The notes below the pieces were generated by a model, which was given only the letters and a program-made list of their open reading frames with translations, ran no database searches and was not told the origin of the DNA. From Diploscapter coronatus (Eukaryota; Nematoda; Chromadorea; Rhabditida; Rhabditidae), in assembly GCA_964036155.1 (NCBI GenBank), contig OZ038423.1:33495249-33559248 (forward strand): a stretch of DNA of 64,000 bases. The letters run 5' to 3'. Shown one piece after another: positions 12,271-25,100 of this stretch. A program made the translations under genes and the position numbers. How positions within the stretch are numbered: the first letter of the stretch is position 1; each line of letters opens with the position of its first letter.

Positions 12271-13185
12271 CATTGCAATTATAGAGCTCATTGATTTTCA
12301 AAAGATAGGAAAAAACTGCCAATGAAAAGTTAAATAACAAGAATTGAATTCATACAAGAAGCAGTCAACGACGAACGCGGAACAAACTTCTTCAGAAAAA
12401 AAAACCAGGCATTCCTCAGAACGGTAACATCGAGGAAATTAATTAACGAAATGACGACATCAGAATTAAATGAATCAGGAAGAAAAATACAGCCACGCCT
12501 TGTCTAATTAATTACAAGATATTCGACGCCAACATGACGACAACCACAAGATTCACGTTTATTCGATGTACCTTGGTAAACGCAGGGCGGCGAGAGGTAG
12601 AGAAAGGAGAGACGAAAAGATGTCATAAAAAACTTTTGCAATTCAGAAACACGGTTAATTTCGGTTTAAAATTATGAAAAAAATTCACGAATGATCGAGT
12701 GATGATGTCAATTTAGTTGAAGAGCAAATTCTCTGAACTCTATAATTCTATCAGTGAAACAATAAACGGGCCAATGAAAATTTTTAAAAAATCGAAAAAC
12801 AGATCAGCGTTTACTTCCTCTTCCTCATTTTTGCGATTGACACATTAATCCGTCTTGACATTATCACTTTTTCGATGCACTAGTTTAGACGTACAGTTCT
12901 TTGACCTACATGCGATTCGAGAAGTATGAGGAAGGGGATTTAGAAGCTACTGATAATCACGTCTAAAATTTCAAGCCAATTTGTCCTGAAGTTATAAAAG
13001 TAGACGTTAGCTCGAATTAATTACCTAAAACTCTGCATAAAATTTGAGATGTCATCGAGATTTACGTAAATTTATTAATATACACTCAACGAATTAGCCC
13101 ATGGGGATTTTTTGATTGAAGATCAAATCTATTTATTAATACCAGATCTGTGAGTGAAAAACAAGTCATGTTTCTGGATATTCGT
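12271..13185. other. Intergenic, 3' side of the thioesterase gene
   Basis: AT-rich. I see no gene, no strong splice-signal pair and no repeat with a recognisable partner elsewhere in the window. Confidence 0.35.
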
Positions 13186-15687
13186 CTATTTTTTATCTTG
13201 CATCAAAATGGAATCTTTATCTGCGGATAGAATGAGCTTCCCGTCATCCGACCAAAGTCTCCCTCGAGTAAACACTTTTCCATCTTCTGAATATGAAACT
13301 ATTGAAATCGTTTTTTTTTTTTTTATAAAGTGCACCAAATATCTCCCTTTTTAAAAATCACTTTGTATAAAAGTTAGCTCATAAACAATAACTACAGATG
13401 CTAAAATAATACGCCAGATAAGTATTGTCGGATAAATGCGGATACAACACCAAAGATTGACAGATCTAGACAGGAACAGGGATTGAGCTAAGGTCTTTTT
13501 GTGGACCTCCATATGTGTAAATTTCCTATAGAAAAGCCATATCTTGCGAACCCCTTCTCTATAATTTTTCGTTTTGAATAAAAGTCTGCTAGGCCTGTAG
13601 ATTGACGACTTGTGGAATTCGCCTAATTTTGATTTAGCATAGCTAGAGTCCCCGAACAGATATATCGAATTGATGCTCGGAACAAATTTCGTGCGCAGAA
13701 ATATCATCAGGGTTGTAAATAAGATTTGTGAAGAACAAAATAAAATTAGAAATTTTCCTAGCCGAATGAATCGCAAAAATCCGCTGCTCGAAATAAACAC
13801 ATCTTGGGAAACTTCGAACTACATGAGCATGCATGGACGCAAAAATTATGATCTAATTTTTGGTACAGAACCATTTCATCAAGTTTATCGTCAACCCACA
13901 CTAGATCTTTCATAACATTTTGGGTTTAGAGGGTACTTCTTTCTCAAATTTTGACTTTCAAGCTACCACATTTGTACCAAAAATGCAGCTTTGCAAGAGG
14001 CGGTTTAGGGATTCTAAGTATAGCTTTTAGATGCAGATAATTTTCATGATATTCATAAATTTACCAGAGATAGTTGAATCATTTTCGAATAGCATTTGTT
14101 GATCAGCCTGATGTTCTTCGTGAATGTAAATATTCGATTCCAAAGACAATAAGTTGTTCGTTCGAAAATTCTTTCTGAAATTTGAGATAAATGAAAATGA
14201 ATAATTTTCAGAGGAAGTCGACCTGCAATGATTCCTCAGAGTTTCAGCCATAGATGGCAGTTCAGGAATTCGGACAAGGTTCTGTCTAAATCTAGAATTT
14301 TCCAATTAGAATTTTAACACTGAAAAAATGAAGAGCTCTAAAACATTAAAGTGTCAAAAATACGAAAATGAAATCTTTGCCCTTTCTCGATATGAATCAA
14401 GTAGAAGGATAAAATATTAATTATTCAAATTCTTACAAGTTTTGGCTATCATTCTCTTGTTTGTTCTTGACTTTAACGTGGTGATATGAGGGAGCTACAC
14501 GATGTGTTGACAATGGAAATGAATCTCGATGAGCCGATTGAGCTGGATAGATCTAAGATAGTTTTCACTTCCAATGTTACGATAACTTTTATATTCTACC
14601 TCAAAGTCAAAATGATCATTCCTGGCGGATCTTCGAAGCAGGCCGTCGCCTGAAATGATAAAAAAAAAACATTTTGTTATTCAACGAATCTTCCGGATTA
14701 AAATGATTCATAAAGCTAAAATCGTAAGCAGTAATTTCGACTCACTTGAAATGGTTCTAGAACATTCTGCAGCCAGCGTAGAAGCAAATGGTGAGCTGTT
14801 GGATGAAGAAGCGCCGGAGGAATCGTTGCTATTTTTCGTCGGAAAATAGAAAATTGGAATAAAATCGAGTTTCAATAATTGCCAATTTGAATTTATCCAT
14901 TTATTTGACAAAATTTTGCAACCTGTCAATTTCTATTCAAATTGTGAAAAAACCAAATGACTAATAAATGCTTACCTCTTTGAATAACAAATTGCAGTAA
15001 GCAATGCTCATCCCTTCCTGCTTCGCCGTCACTGTTCGACTCGCGATATCTTTCGCGTCCTTATTCCTCGTCACGTTCAGCGTTAGTTGCTCGTTAATAT
15101 CAACTGAAACTTTTTGACAGATTAATGAGCTTGAACTCTCGAGAATGGTAAAATTCGAGAAATTCAAACCACACCAAAATGATCTAGTGGAGATTTTTAT
15201 TGACTTTATGGCTTCCTTCAACGGGCCTATCAAAATTTACTTGTTTAGTTTAGAACAATTTGAATGAATCGAATTGAGGAATATTGTTGCTAATTCGAAT
15301 CTGTAAAATACGAAAAAAAAACAATTCTATTAATTGATAGGCATATTCATTTCTAATGAAAATTGGAAAGATCCTTCGTTCAAAGGAAAATTCGCCTTCC
15401 TGTAGAATTTACCATTGCATCATGATCACGATTTGTAAAATTAAGCAGTTATTTTCTTTTCTCTACGTTTCCTACCCCCAAAGCCTGGTGAATTTTACAA
15501 TTGGTGGTCATGGTGAACTGGTAAGTTTTACAGGAAGCGGAAAAATTCAGGCTTAAAACTTACCGTTGTCCGAGAACACTGCATGGATATGTCTGAGTCG
15601 TTGCGATGCAGGCACCGTCGACTCGGCCGCTTCCACGCACTCGGCGATCAGCTTGCCTTCATCGAAGTTCAGTCCTTTTCGGTTCAT
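13186..15687 (-). CDS. TesB/ACOT8-type acyl-CoA thioesterase
   Basis: Exons 15564-15687, 15173-15226, 14976-15103, 14600-14649, 14223-14285 and 14065-14174 join in frame from MNRKGLNFDEGKLIAECVEA. Landmarks of the double-hotdog thioesterase II family appear in order: an N-terminal helix plus HIHAVFSDNGPL (family: HS-H-F--G), SRTVTAKQEGMSIAYCNLLF (family: SR-V-A-Q-G-PIF--- SF), the linker RIPELPSMAETL (family: VP-PEEL), an exon with WVDDKLDEMVLYQ, and a last exon ending in DGKVFTRGRLWSDDGKLI (family: GRLW--DG-L). The family hydrolyses acyl-CoAs to fatty acid and CoA, usually in peroxisomes. No peroxisomal SKL-type tail is seen; the gene appears to end DSILMQDKK. The part between about 13340 and 13990 is hard to splice cleanly, so one or two exons are uncertain and decay there cannot be excluded. 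Confidence 0.65.
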
Positions 15688-15775
15688 CGTTTGACTTGAT
15701 TGATTACTGATTCACTGCAATTTTCGATTCGTATCGTCTGAAAAGAAATTCGATCATAATTAGACGTTTAGAAAA

Positions 15776-15854
15776 GTTGCATCGTATTATCGCTGCATAC
15801 CGAATAGGGTGAAAAATCGTTTTTTTTCATACTATCTCGTATGCAGCGATGCAA
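15776..15854. repeat. Short palindromic repeat upstream of the thioesterase gene
   Basis: GTTGCATCG...CGCTGCATAC pairs with GTATGCAGCGATGCAAC around a spacer containing a T run and CTATCTCGTATGC. The right half shares the CTATCTCG phrase with MITE family B (734-878), so it may be a relative. It lies about 90 bp upstream of the start codon at 15687. Confidence 0.55.
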
Positions 15855-18800
15855 CTATTGCAACTACTATTCAAAATTGCTCGTAATTATCACCCGACAT
15901 AATTCTCATTCACCTATAATCACCACTTATCTATGAAGAATCTGAAAGTGAAAAGATAATTTTGACGATTATAAGTGAGTATTAAGTATATCGGGTAAAA
16001 CGACCTATAGTGGACCTAAAATAATCGGTACGTGCTTTTATATAATTGCGGAAAAAACTCGAACCGAACGAAATAATACACTTGTTTGAGGAAGACAACA
16101 ATGATAATTGATTGGTGATTGGGAGGATTGCATTTCCATTTCCGTGTCGCTAAATTTGTCCGACAAAGGTCATCGATGGTTACTCGCAGGTGCAAATTGT
16201 GAAAATATACGGAATTAAATTGGCAAGGATAAAAATTAAGGAACTAAATGTATGACCTATTCTAATAAAGCTCATCTACATTAATTCGGTATATTTGATT
16301 GCACTAAATCTTCTTCCTAGTAAAATTTAAAGAAAAAATCTTAGTGCACAAATAAACATAAAATCGTACAAGCATGATCTTCGTAAATTAATAGTCTAGA
16401 TTATTTCGTATTACGAAAATTACGAAAAAAAACATAAAGTTTTTATGATACAGTATGACGCGAACTGAAAATGTTTGCACTATTAGAAAATGAGTAATTG
16501 AAAAGGGAAAGAAGAAAACCTAGTCGGGCGTAAATTTTTCGAATTCGCACGATAATGACTTCCTAATGCAAGACTTAGTTACAGTAGTGAACTTGAAAAT
16601 GATGTTATTCCAAAGAACTAGCCTATAGTTAATCTTTTAGGCGATTATTATCTTGCATATCTCTTCCTAATCGCTTCAGCTTCTTAACATTCGCGAATTC
16701 GAGATTTGGAAAATGTCACAGAACAGCAAAAGTGTGTCAAATCATCTAGTGTCACACTTCAAATTCCAGATCTATTCTCACAAAATTGTCATAAAAATCC
16801 GTTAAGTTATAGTCGAATATAAAGCATCTTATTTAAGCTCTTTTATATATCATGCCATTTTAAAGTATTCATAAAATTAACCCATATGAATTTTACTTAA
16901 GTTTAATAATGAAATTTTCTGGAGAAACATGAAGAATACAAAAAAGACTATAAGAGCAGAAATATAAAGATACAAAAAAACATCCTACTTTTACCGTGAT
17001 TCACGAAAAATGTATTCGAGTTTCACAAATGAGAAGAAAGAGCGAATAAAGGTGAATCTGTAAGGAGCGTTTCTCACCAATTGGAGAATGCAGACATGCA
17101 TATGCGCTGCCCTATCTTTCAGTCTATCCGACTGTTTGTGATTTGCTTCCATCATCGTTCAAACTTCGCCCTGTGTGTTCCTCCTTCGCTCTCCCTCCAT
17201 TTTCCTTCTCTGCACTATATTTCCAGTCAGGACAGCTGTACTCATTGTTGTCATTGCACGAGGAGCCGCCCCATTCAGACCACTTCCTTATCAGAACGTA
17301 TCAGAAAATCGAGAAAATAGCCGCAGTGTCCATTCGAAACGAGAAAAATCACTGAGGTTTGAGAGAAATCGAGAAAGGTAACGAATTGTCTGATCAGAGA
17401 GATGATCGCTTCGTCCTGAATGCATGCAATTCGATGCTGCTGAAGGTGATGAACGAGAATTGACAGACAGTAGGCCATAGCAGTATTTATCTTCACCATA
17501 TCGGACACAGCTACAAGTGAATTTTTATCTATCACCATACAAATCCCAGGGATACGTTAGGAAGGAATTGAATAGGATAATATTGTCTGAATTATATGTT
17601 TCCATACTCAGGAAGACTCTTCTCACTTCGTTCCCAAACCACTCCACCCTTCCCAAGCCTGCGGGAACTCGGCGGGACGGAGCGGGGAGCAAAGTTGCAA
17701 ATTTCGACCCGAGTAAAACCCGATCGGGTCTTTTTCTCCCTCCTTCGCACTTCTTTGCACTTTATGTCCTCTATGCTATTTCGTGACGATTTGGAATTAT
17801 CGCAACATGGAAATGCCACAACACATTTTCAATAGTGAAATTCATTTGGAACTGTCGCTGCTCGTCTTATAAATAATGACTTAAGATTTAAATTCATCTA
17901 TGTGATTTATATAAAAGCATACTCTAAATATAGTTCAAAATAAAAGAATAATGTATATCGATAAAGTATCAAAACTGGACAATTTCTATAGAATGAGTTT
18001 ATTTCAAACTTGTAATTAGTTTCGTTCCTTTAAATATTATTATGCTTCATACAAATCAGGTAAACTCTCAAGTCCTCAATTCAATTTTTTTTACTTTTCT
18101 GATCGAGTGCTTCAAGTGGCAATCGTCATTGAAATATTCAAATATGCCTGTGAATAACGAAGTTTACATTTATTTACCTCTTATATTGTAAATAAAATTC
18201 GAAATTTAAAATTCAATTTTTCGATTCATACGTTCAAGATCTAACTCGCAGTTTCGAAATGTGACTGGCTTATGAAACCGTCTTTACTTCTCAAATAGTA
18301 ACGAATTATATGTATTGATAGAGTTTCAGTGGGTTATCACCAACTTAAAATGAGTATTTTTTTGCAAATGAGCAACGATATTACCAATCATTCAGAAACT
18401 GATAGTCTAATGCAAAAATTGGTGGAATTAGAAATGAATCCTGCAAAGCTATTACGGAATGATAAGAATTGATAAGCATTACTCATATGATTTTCATAGA
18501 AACATTTTGACATTTAAAATTTACTCCTCGATTTTTCACACTCGATGGAAGTCCTGTTCAAGCTTCGAAGTGCATGAGGAAGTGACAATTTTTAGATTCT
18601 ATTTATTTATTTAATTTAAATTATCAAATTTGATTTCATCTTCCTAAGATGTGATATCGTGTATTTCCTATCAATTTTTCGCTCTCTTCCAATTTTCTCG
18701 TTTCTTATTCTTCTCTCCATTTCCACATTCTCTCGCCTCCCCTATCCCAGAGATATCTAGGTAAAAACGGGATGTAGTGATAAGAGACTTTAGTATAATG

Positions 18801-20154
18801 ATAGTGCATCGAATATTCTCAAGTCACCTGGTAAAAATTTCAACCATCCCCTTTACAATAACTCTTTTCATATTTGGCATCGTTAGGTGAGAGATGGCGA
18901 AGATGAAGAGGCGAATAAGAAACGAGAAAAATCGGAGCGAGCGGAAATTTGGTGAGAAATGCAGGATGAAATAATTTGTTGTCCTAAATGACTGCATTTT
19001 ATGATGGGATGTCCATGATACATTTAAAGCTGGCGATGTGATCAAATATGCACCTTTTCAGGCTATTTCTAATCGTGTACAGGAAAGAAATATTTCAATC
19101 CATTCATTTTTACAACCACGTGCTGTCTCATTAGGCTATTCCTTGCAGAAATATATTTATTTACTAAGTTGGCTACCTGAGTCATTATTACAATTCCGGT
19201 TTAATTTTGCTGATTTCGTACTTTTAATCAAAAATTTAATAATAAAGAATGAAATGTTTGGCTGGCAAATGCATACATTCATTGCAATAATACAAAATTT
19301 ACAACAGCTTTAAACTCCGAAACTAATGCCAACTCATTTTATTGAATACCGTAAAATCCTGACATATTTTACGAAATACTGCAAAATTTTCTATGGCGAA
19401 AAAATATTTGGGTCCTAATATTAAACTTTCTGAGGAATATTGAAGCTAATATTACTAGGAAAAGAGAATATTGGTAAAACAATGCTTATTTTGCTGACAA
19501 ATTCATAAGTGATCTGAGAAATTGTTAGTAATTTTTATGCTGATTTGCATACCGAATTTTTTAGCTTGGCGAGGAACGGAAAATTCGACATGAAGTTGAG
19601 CATCGCTGTGACGTGGTTGGTCTCAAGCCTTGCAAAAAATAGAATAGAATTTTCTACGCAGAAATTGCAAGGTCAGAAAATTAGTTAATTTGAAACATAA
19701 AGTATAAAGGTTCTTATTTCCACTCTCAAATTTTACTTACCACGGGCAAAAAAGTGGAAATATAAACCGACTTCCTTTGCGAATTGACTATCAGTTGTTA
19801 TGATTACTCATCGAAAATTATGAATAAGTGAATTGAAAAAATTTCTTTATGTCTATCAGTTGATTGGCTTAACAGGAAATGAGATACTAATTGGTATGGC
19901 TATTTCAGCATTGATTTTGAAATCGACTTCACTTTTCTACGCGAGCTTCAAATTTAAAATTTTTCACCGTTCCAGAAGTTCTTATAAGATGAAATAGGTT
20001 AAAGCTGGACCTTCAAGATATTTTTGACGCGAAGTTGATTTGAAGTTGTCATTTTATCAAATTCGCAAGGTCTGACAAATTAGTCACGATATTATAAGTG
20101 GCATCTTTATGGGCTTACTCCGTTACATTGAATCAAAACTTTTTTCCGCTCTTA
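15855..20154. other. Long gene-poor region
   Basis: About 4.3 kb without a supportable gene. Several open frames at 17081-17835 come from a GC-richer stretch (17600-17790, including the palindrome CCCGATCGGG), but splice signals do not organise them. At 19593 an ATG opens MKLSIAVTWLVSSLAKN, which resembles a short signal peptide, but no continuation was found. Phrases near 19580-19690 recur loosely near 20025-20080, hinting at an old local duplication. Confidence 0.35.
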
Positions 20155-20373
20155 TCAAAATTCCTTTCTTCCGACAGGAAGGAAATGATCACTCGTGGCA
20201 ATGTTCATGAGTAGATCGATGTTAAAATTATCTATAGATTTATCAAACACATTTTCAAATTCTACCTTTTTCATGTAGTTTTTCCCTAGAGCCTTTTTTG
20301 ATAAGCAAACAGCTCTTCTCATCATTTCTTCGGTTTCACTATTTCTAACTCTAGAACTGTACATATTCGCCAT
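20155..20373 (-). CDS. Possible small single-exon protein, not recognised
   Basis: An uninterrupted frame of 72 codons starts MANMYSSRVRNSETEEMMRR and ends in GRKEF-stop. Composition is mixed and charged, with alternating hydrophobic positions, unlike the Phe/Ser/Ile-rich chance frames elsewhere here. Codons are AT-rich compared with the neighbouring conserved genes. No signal peptide or known motif is seen. It lies divergently about 200 bp upstream of the Ig-domain gene. It could be a real small gene, an exon of a larger one, or a relic of a mobile element. Confidence 0.3.
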   Translation of the reverse strand: MANMYSSRVRNSETEEMMRRAVCLSKKALGKNYMKKVEFENVFDKSIDNFNIDLLMNIATSDHFLPVGRKEF

Positions 20374-20573
20374 TTTTACTTACTTATAAAGATTTTATTA
20401 CAAATCATGTTAAATATTAAGCTATTTTTATTCACTTATCAGCTATTAGTGCTCAAAAATCGTTAAATAATAAGTAATCGATTTGTAAATTATTCGCAAT
20501 CAATTCATTGTGTCCATATTAAACTCTTATATATAATTGAAATGATAATTTGAAATTTTCAGTCTGAAAAATT

Positions 20574-22122
20574 ATGGTCTTCAAAATGGTCCTCAAAGTT
20601 GCGTCGATCTACTTTCTCCAGACGTTATGTTCAGCGCACATTATCAGTAGAGCAGTCAAAGGTCTCTCGCCCGAACTCATCTACGAACCTGGTCCAAGAG
20701 TATGAATTCATAACTATTCATTTATTATTTTTTTGTGTTTCAATAAAAATAAATGTCATTTTTGAATAATTTTATGCATTTTATGAAGAAAAAATTAAAT
20801 TTCAATTTTAGAAAATCTCCGACCCTGTTCCATTTCAACGTGGCTATAAGGAATTGATCGAAGGAGATCCGATATCCATCGTCTGCATTTGGTTTTTGGA
20901 AGGTAAATTTTCTGAAGATCAGAACTTTCGATTTATTCAAATTTTAAAAAATAATTAATTCATGGACTAAAATTTTCTAAATTGAGATTTTCCAGGAAAA
21001 ATCAAATTACCAAATGGGACGATCTATCCCAGTACTTACTTCTTCAAGCAATATGCCAAGGTTCGATTCATTTTTATTATTGAAGATAAATTAATTTAAG
21101 TCAAAATATTTTCCATTATATTGCTGAAAAGTTGATTATAATTATAATATTTTTCTCAATTTCAGGCTAGTGATACTGGCTACTATGCATGTTCTTGTCA
21201 TGGCAAATTTCTACCTAGCGCATGGTGCGCCGAAAGCAAGGTCTATTTCTATGTTAGGGGTAAGTTGTTCAGCCATTTCTTTTCATTTTTGACTTGATAT
21301 CATAATCATGAGTTTTAATTATCAATCAACTTTTTATAAAGGAAAACTTGAAAAAAATCAAAACTATTCACTAAATAGATTAGATTATACAAAATTTCTC
21401 TTCAAACCCGGAGTGAAATGGCTTATTTATTCAATGTCGTACCTTATCTTCATGAAAAACTGTCCTAAAATTACAAAAAAAAAACGATTTAAGAATCTTC
21501 CGGACCCGGACTCGAATCCGGATTCGTTCCTTTGCCGAGTGAGCAAAGGCAACTGGTGATTGCATATCAACGGGATGGCACGTTCATCCTGCCGTGCCTC
21601 GCCACAACACACCATCTGAAAGGAAATATTGTACTGACGAGAGATGGACGAAGGATCAACGATGAAATAGTTGGCTATGATGAGAGGTAGCTGATTTTTG
21701 CAATGCAATATTTTGTGCACCTTCAAGAAGTAGTGGCAACTTGTAAACCTCAAATCCTCAACCCATGCGAAATAATGTGAGAAGGAATCGTTTTCCCTAC
21801 CATCCCTCACTTATTTCGCACGGCTTCAGGGCTTGAGGTTTCCAAATAGCTTCAAAGGTTTATTTTGAGAATCGGGTTCAAACTCCCGATCCCCCTCGTC
21901 AATCCGAACTATCGGTACGTCTGCAAGATGTCGCGCAGTGATGACTGGATCGCCTTCAACGTTGAAGTCCGCAACCCGCTCAATCTACCGGAGTACTTCT
22001 ACAGGAGAAAGGTCTGTAGATGTGTTTTAGATTCTCATTTTCGCATTATTTCAACAAAATTAAGACAACTTGAAGAAGAAGAAGTAGCCAGTTTATTCGG
22101 TGCATTAGCGTTTCATGAGTAA
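20574..22122 (+). CDS. Secreted protein with two Ig domains, VEGFR/PDGFR ectodomain-like
   Basis: Exons 20574-20699, 20812-20902, 20996-21060, 21166-21259, 21494-21686 and 21870-22122 close in phase and give about 273 residues. Residues 1-20 form a signal peptide (MVLKVASIYFLQTLCSA). Ig domain 1 has its first Cys in PISIVCIWF and ends with ASDTGYYACSC. Ig domain 2 starts FVPLPSEQRQLVIAY, has Cys in DGTFILPCLATT and ends NPNYRYVCKMSR. The Phe-x-Pro-Leu phrase and the spacing in domain 2 resemble the second Ig domain of PDGF/VEGF receptors. No membrane span or kinase follows directly: the last exon either reads through to a stop at 22122 or uses the weak donor at 22012. The acceptors at 21493 (TTTAAG) and 21869 (TTTGAG) are unusual. 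A MITE fills most of the last intron. A trans-splice acceptor (TTTTCAG) lies 11 bases before the ATG. Confidence 0.75.
21731..21857. repeat. MITE family A, copy 2 (intronic, reverse orientation)
   Basis: It contains CCCATGCGAAATAATGTGAG at the left and CTCACTTATTTCGCACGG at the right, the spacer TTTTCCCTACCATCC, and outer arms ending GGTTTCCAAATAGC. Reverse-complemented, it aligns end to end with 9466-9593. It makes up about 70% of the intron between the two halves of Ig domain 2. Confidence 0.8.
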
Positions 22123-25100
22123 TTTTTGCCACATAATCTTATTCCAAAACTGTTTCGAATATGATCGATTTTTGCCAAATCGTCATGTGAATCATCGTCT
22201 GCCAATCGAAATGCGAACTTTATGATGCCTTGCATTGCAATGGAAGAGTACCGTATTTTCTTCCTTCCTCTAAAGCCTGAACTATTAGACTAGTTATTTG
22301 CGAATTGATAACGCGAAGTGTCATTGTGCTTGCAAAGTCCACAAACAATTTGGCATTCGGAAATTATGACTGGAAAATGAAAAAATGACTGTTTACGACT
22401 AGAACTCTCAAAATTTTAAAAATTAATGATGACTTTTAAATTTCAGGAGGAATAAATATTTGATTTTCAGAGATCCATCGAGACAAATATCGTGAGAGGA
22501 TCTAGGCATCTTCAAAATCTGAATGGCGAATCAGATGGAAGCAGCTAGAAATGCAAACTAATAAGAGTCTAGCTTTATTTTCAGTTAGTTCAAATAATTT
22601 ATTCCGAGAATGGTCTTTCGAAGTTAATTTATTTTTATTTTTGGAAGAAAGTCGTGAAGTTAGATGTTAGGCAAAGCTTTTTCCTCTTTAAATGGCCATT
22701 ACGAAAAACTACCACCTCACCATGTCTTTAGACACAAGAGGGAAAAGAAAAAAGTAGGGGGCGGGGCTTGGTGTTTCTTCGTAAAAAAAGACGTGGTGAG
22801 GTGATAGTTTTTCGAGGTTGCCCTTTAAATGAGGAAGTTAGTTAGATCTTCACGACTTTTCTTGGAAATGTCATTCTTATCATTTTCTAATTCGCTTCGT
22901 ACTCTTTCAATTCGTTCAAATTATCATGGTTAGACACCAATGCAAGCTTCTCTCTCTGTTAATCGACAAACCGATAAGAATTTCCAAATGGAAGCGATTT
23001 TTTCTCGATATAAATGTTCAAGACTTTCCATTTCCTCTAGAAAACTAAATCGGAGAAAATGAATCATGCTCGATTAGCACAGAAATGATAGCGCATTCTG
23101 AAGACTTACCAAATTATATAAAACTTTTAAAGACAAATTTCTATTTACTGCCTAAGAAATTAATACTGTAAAAATTTTTTGTGATTTCAATCCTGTAATA
23201 TTCAGAAAACTAATATATGAAAATTTCATAAATTATGCATTATCCAATTGTACTCTTTTCATTTTTAAAAATTTTATTAGTTTAAAGTCAACTCATGAAT
23301 AAAGATTTGAAAGTTTCTAACTTTGCGAGATATTCTTAATTTTCAGGTGTGTGTATGTTTACTTTTATTTTTGGCAATATATTATGACAATTCGCGATGA
23401 AATCGGTTTCAGTCACATTTGCTTACAAACCAAAAGTTTAGATTTGAACAGATGAAATTTTTATAGGCAGATTATAATTGGATGGTTTTTTGTAAAAAAA
23501 ATAACAAAACGATGTTGGCAGCCTGTGTTTATAGATACCGCAGCCATTTGAGAATAAATTGAAATTTCGAGATTTGCACTTCTAAAAACGATCATGTTTA
23601 TCAATGCTTTATTAAAATTCGTTTGAAAATATGCTTCATTTTAACATTTCTAATGTAAATATTTTCACGACATGTTGTACTTTGCGTCGGCTTTATGGCT
23701 CGAAAATAATGTTTAGGAAAATAAGGAAGATCATCTAGGATCAAAAGCTAGAACTGAAATTAATCTTTGAACTTCGTTGGTTTTCTTCCAAAACTCGAGT
23801 TACATTTCATCGGGGCTTAAAAATATTGACACTGACACTGGGGTATCTGTGTCAAACACCTTAAGTCCTGCATTTCATAAAGTTCAACTTATTGAGGGAG
23901 AATATATTTTTTAAATTCTAGAATGTTTACGGTCAAAGTCTACCTACTTGACTTGGATTTGCTTGTTAATCGCTTGACAAATCTTCTCAATTTCTCGAGA
24001 TAATCTGCTGTTCGTTCCGTGATTATTCCGCATAGTAAATTAAAAATGACACCAAGAATACGTATAAATCGCTCTAGAGAAAGTCAAAGATAAAGTGATA
24101 AGAGGAGAGAGTAGAGAATTTAAAGAGTTAGAGAGATTACGAAAGAGTGGCTAGAAGAGAGATCTGAGAATCGGAGAGGGGCGAAGGATAATGATATTTT
24201 GAATGGAACAAGAATAGAGGCTCTTGAAAATGTGATGATAGAAAAATAGCTGTGATTCGATGTCATTTCTTGCAATGAAAAACATACGAGAGATTGACTG
24301 GATTTGCAACTTTTATCCAGAAGAGTTTTATGCAGATTTTAGATATTTTTGGATTAATCAATTTACAGTATCATTTATCTCATTTCGGTTGCAAAATAAT
24401 AACTTATTAATGTCTAAACTTTACTGTTTTAAAGACTCGAATTTTTCATAAATTAATTTATCTATGCTGAACTTGAATATCTGAAAGATAATTCCTGATG
24501 AATTTTGGGACAGTCATTCATAATTCAAGGATTGAGAATTTCAAGAATACAATCTTTCTACTTGTTCAAAACTATATAGAGAGAATTCATCTCATTTTTA
24601 GTCCATCTAACGCATCTTAGATTATGTTAATTTGGCCAGGCCCAGTAAACAACTGCGTTTTTCATTTGCATGCATAGTTAACTGCTTTCCGTAAATAATA
24701 TTTCATTTTATTAATTTATCTCTGTCTCTAAATAATTGTTATGACTTATAAAAAAAAATGCATTTCCTCATATGGCCATGCAATGGATTATAAGATTTTT
24801 ACTCAATCCTAGTCTGATAACCTCATAAAATTAATTTCTTCTATGCTAGATTATCATTATGTTAACTAGTTTTAGCTGGCGCGTATTTCGGAAGTTTGTT
24901 GCACCTTTCTCTCATTTCTTTATATTTGCGCAATTTTCAAATAATTGCCTCATCTGCAAATTGAAGGAGGTTATCCCTAACGTCATTGTCAATTGACTTA
25001 TGTGTTCTGAGCATATAGTTTTATTTATTCTTTTCGATATTTTTTGTGAAGATTAACGAAATTTAATTTAGTTTTCCTTGAAGTCTCGAATATTTTCATT

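Noticed and set aside
13351..13800. 149-codon minus-strand open frame
   Set aside because: It overlaps the thioesterase exon at about 13800-13900 only in the wrong frame, and its composition is Ile/Phe/Ser/Leu-rich. I see no splice sites or motif supporting it.
17081..17835. Cluster of overlapping frames of 68-89 codons on both strands
   Set aside because: All arise from a GC-richer segment. None joins another by good splice sites, and none resembles a known protein.
21495..21535. tRNA T-arm-like sequence (CCGGATTCGAGTCCGG on the minus strand)
   Set aside because: No matching acceptor stem, D-arm or anticodon arm is found, and the stretch is inside an in-frame exon of the Ig-domain gene.
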